A stretch of DNA of 7,428 nt from Collinsella sp. (lineage in GTDB: Bacteria > Actinomycetota > Coriobacteriia > Coriobacteriales > Coriobacteriaceae): assembly GCA_022720335.1 (NCBI GenBank), contig JAIHVJ010000092.1:1-7428 (forward strand), given 5' to 3'. Position 1 is the first letter of the stretch. Every line of letters begins with the position of its first letter. Position numbers and translations under genes: made by a program. This document shows, piece by piece, positions 6,526 through 7,428 of the stretch. The notes beneath the pieces were generated by a model. The model saw nothing but the letters and a program-made list of their open reading frames with translations. It ran no database searches and was not told where the DNA came from.

Positions 6526-6578
6526 AACGACGCGAACCGGTGGTTCCTGTGCCTGCGAACCATCGATTCCTTATGCGT

Positions 6579-6586
6579 AAACGTTT
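6579..6586. promoter_or_regulatory. AAACGTTT palindrome, possible LacI/CcpA-type site
   Basis: AAACGTTT lies within GCGTAAACGTTTGAGC, between operators O2a and O2b, and has the central CG of LacI-family sites. It lacks the AATG/CATT outer arms of O2a and O2b, so it is not simply a third copy. It resembles a degenerate catabolite-response element but mismatches that consensus at several positions. Confidence 0.3.
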
Positions 6587-6614
6587 GAGCCGCCCGGTGG
6601 CTCTGTGTTTGCAC

Positions 6615-6632
6615 AATGGCAACGTTAACATT
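6615..6632. promoter_or_regulatory. LacI-type operator O2b
   Basis: AATGGCAACGTTAACATT is the reverse complement of O2a with one base changed (AATGTTAACGTTGCCATT on the minus strand). It lies 120 bp from O2a, centre to centre, in the same divergent region. The pair could support looping or separate control of the two transcripts. Confidence 0.75.
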
Positions 6633-6789
6633 TGGGCGACAAAAGCCGTTCGGGGACGTGGAATTGTCGGTGAACGGTAGGTTTTGGGTGGTGAGCGTAT
6701 TGCGGGGGAGGCGTTGGATATACTTGGAGGCGTTCAATTTGGCTGTTGGGATGCCTGCGATGGCATCGTTGACATAGAAAGATCGACCT

Positions 6790-7428
6790 ATGGCCGCTGT
6801 TAAAAAATCGGTATCCGTCAAAGACGTGGCGCGCCTCGCGGGCGTCTCGGAGCAGACGGTCTCGCGCACCGTGCACGATTCGCCCAGCGTGCGCCCCGAG
6901 ACCAAGGAGCGCGTGCGTGCCGCCATGCGCGAGCTGGGGTATCGCCCCAATTTCGCCGGTCGATCGCTGCGCCGTGGCAAGTTTAAGACCGTCGGCGTCG
7001 CCATGTTCAACATTACCGGTACCGGCAACCTCGACCGTATGGAGGGCTTTGCCGCCGCGGCCGACAAACATGGCTATGCCATCACCCTCACTAAAGTAGA
7101 TGGACATCCCTATACCCTCGAGAGCGCATCGTCGCGTATGAGCGCGCTGCCGGTAGACGGCATGGTCGTGATCATGAATCGCATGCCGGCGGACTTTGGC
7201 ACCTTCGAGCCGCTACCTGGCATGCAGACGGTGCTCGTTACCATGCTGGAGCACCCACTGTGCTCGACGGTCGATAACGATCAGCTCGATTGCTCACGCC
7301 AGGTTGTCGAGTACTTGCTGGGGCAGGGACACAAGACCGTGCACTTTATCTCGTGTCCCGAGCGCTCGCTTTCGGGCATGCGGCGCGAGGAAGGCTGGCG
7401 CGAGACATTGCGCGCGCATGGCATTGAG
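6790..7428 (+). CDS. LacI-family transcriptional repressor, second paralogue (3' end outside window)
   Basis: An open frame of 213 codons runs from ATG 6790 to the window edge with no stop, so about 120-130 C-terminal residues are missing. The helix-turn-helix VKDVARLAGVSEQTVSRTV sits at 10-28. Its recognition residues are Glu21, Gln22 and Arg26, where the first paralogue has Arg, Gln and Arg. Hinge and core follow (YRPNFAGRSLRRG, then VGVAMFNITGTGNLDRMEGF). Long stretches match the first paralogue, for example PVDGM, MNRM and DF, RREEGWRETL against RFREAGWRDTL, and the effector-domain start. An in-frame TAG at 6775 rules out an earlier start. The ribosome site is weak (AGAAAGA at 6776-6782). 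It is divergent from lacE-lacG and is the obvious candidate to repress that operon through O2a and O2b. The effector is unknown; lactose 6-phosphate or galactose 6-phosphate is a guess. Confidence 0.92.
   Translation, partial: MAAVKKSVSVKDVARLAGVSEQTVSRTVHDSPSVRPETKERVRAAMRELGYRPNFAGRSLRRGKFKTVGVAMFNITGTGNLDRMEGFAAAADKHGYAITLTKVDGHPYTLESASSRMSALPVDGMVVIMNRMPADFGTFEPLPGMQTVLVTMLEHPLCSTVDNDQLDCSRQVVEYLLGQGHKTVHFISCPERSLSGMRREEGWRETLRAHGIE

Larger units (their letters stand above)
6434..6789. other. Divergent regulatory region between lacE and the second lacI
   Basis: This 356-bp gene-free stretch holds the lacE ribosome site, two LacI-type operators, a TTTTGTG/CACAAAA palindrome, an 8-bp AAACGTTT palindrome and three copies of GAACC or its complement (6534-6538, 6542-6546, 6557-6561). 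A 6-bp hairpin, GATGCC (6750-6755) with GGCATC (6762-6767), lies just before the second lacI. Neither promoter is clear. TATACT at 6719-6724 could be a -10 box for the second lacI, but it lacks a good -35. No convincing promoter for lacE was found on the minus strand. Confidence 0.7.

Noticed and set aside
6769..6774. TTGACA as a -35 box for the second lacI
   Set aside because: Transcription from it would start inside the coding region, after the only plausible start codon.
6751..6777. Eight-codon open frame ending in TAG just before the second lacI, as a leader peptide
   Set aside because: It has no clear ribosome site and no run of regulatory codons. Frames this short are common by chance.

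Overview
The window is a carbohydrate-uptake region, most likely from a gut actinobacterium of the class Coriobacteriia, with Collinsella as the best guess. That guess rests on high G+C with strong third-position G/C bias, combined with a Firmicute-style lactose phosphotransferase system and LacI-family control. It is an inference from composition and gene content, not a measured match.

Layout, left to right. (1) Positions 1-71 hold no convincing feature. (2) A minus-strand GH1 phospho-beta-galactosidase (72-1520) is divergent from a plus-strand LacI-family repressor (about 1856-2893). The 287-335 bp between them carries three related 18-bp operators, and a plausible repressor promoter has one operator at its start point. 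(3) A convergent gap (2894-3160) holds two copies of a palindromic repeat that together form a nested larger palindrome, followed by a strong rho-independent terminator for the minus-strand operon on its right. (4) That operon reads right to left: lacE, a lactose PTS IIC-IIB fusion (4667-6433), then an intercistronic hairpin, then a second GH1 phospho-beta-galactosidase, lacG (3161-4600). (5) A 356-bp divergent regulatory region (6434-6789) holds two more operators and several other palindromes. (6) A second LacI-family repressor, paralogous to the first, starts at 6790 and runs off the right edge without a stop.

How the parts work together. LacE would import lactose or a related beta-galactoside and phosphorylate it. 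The GH1 enzymes would cleave the phosphorylated disaccharide to galactose 6-phosphate and an aglycone such as glucose. Both GH1 proteins carry the Ser-Trp...Lys-Arg-Tyr phosphate-binding loop of the LacG type, and the Trp favours galactose over glucose. Each LacI-type repressor sits divergently from the genes it presumably controls, and each intergenic region has its own flavour of operator. The module looks duplicated (GH1 divergent from lacI, twice), but only the right-hand copy has a transporter. The IIA (lacF) component and the tagatose 6-phosphate pathway genes are not in the window.

The genes belong to well-known families and I do not see a wholly new system. The most interesting parts are regulatory: the operator families with one shared and one private half-site, the nested palindromic repeat, and the partial duplication of a lactose module.
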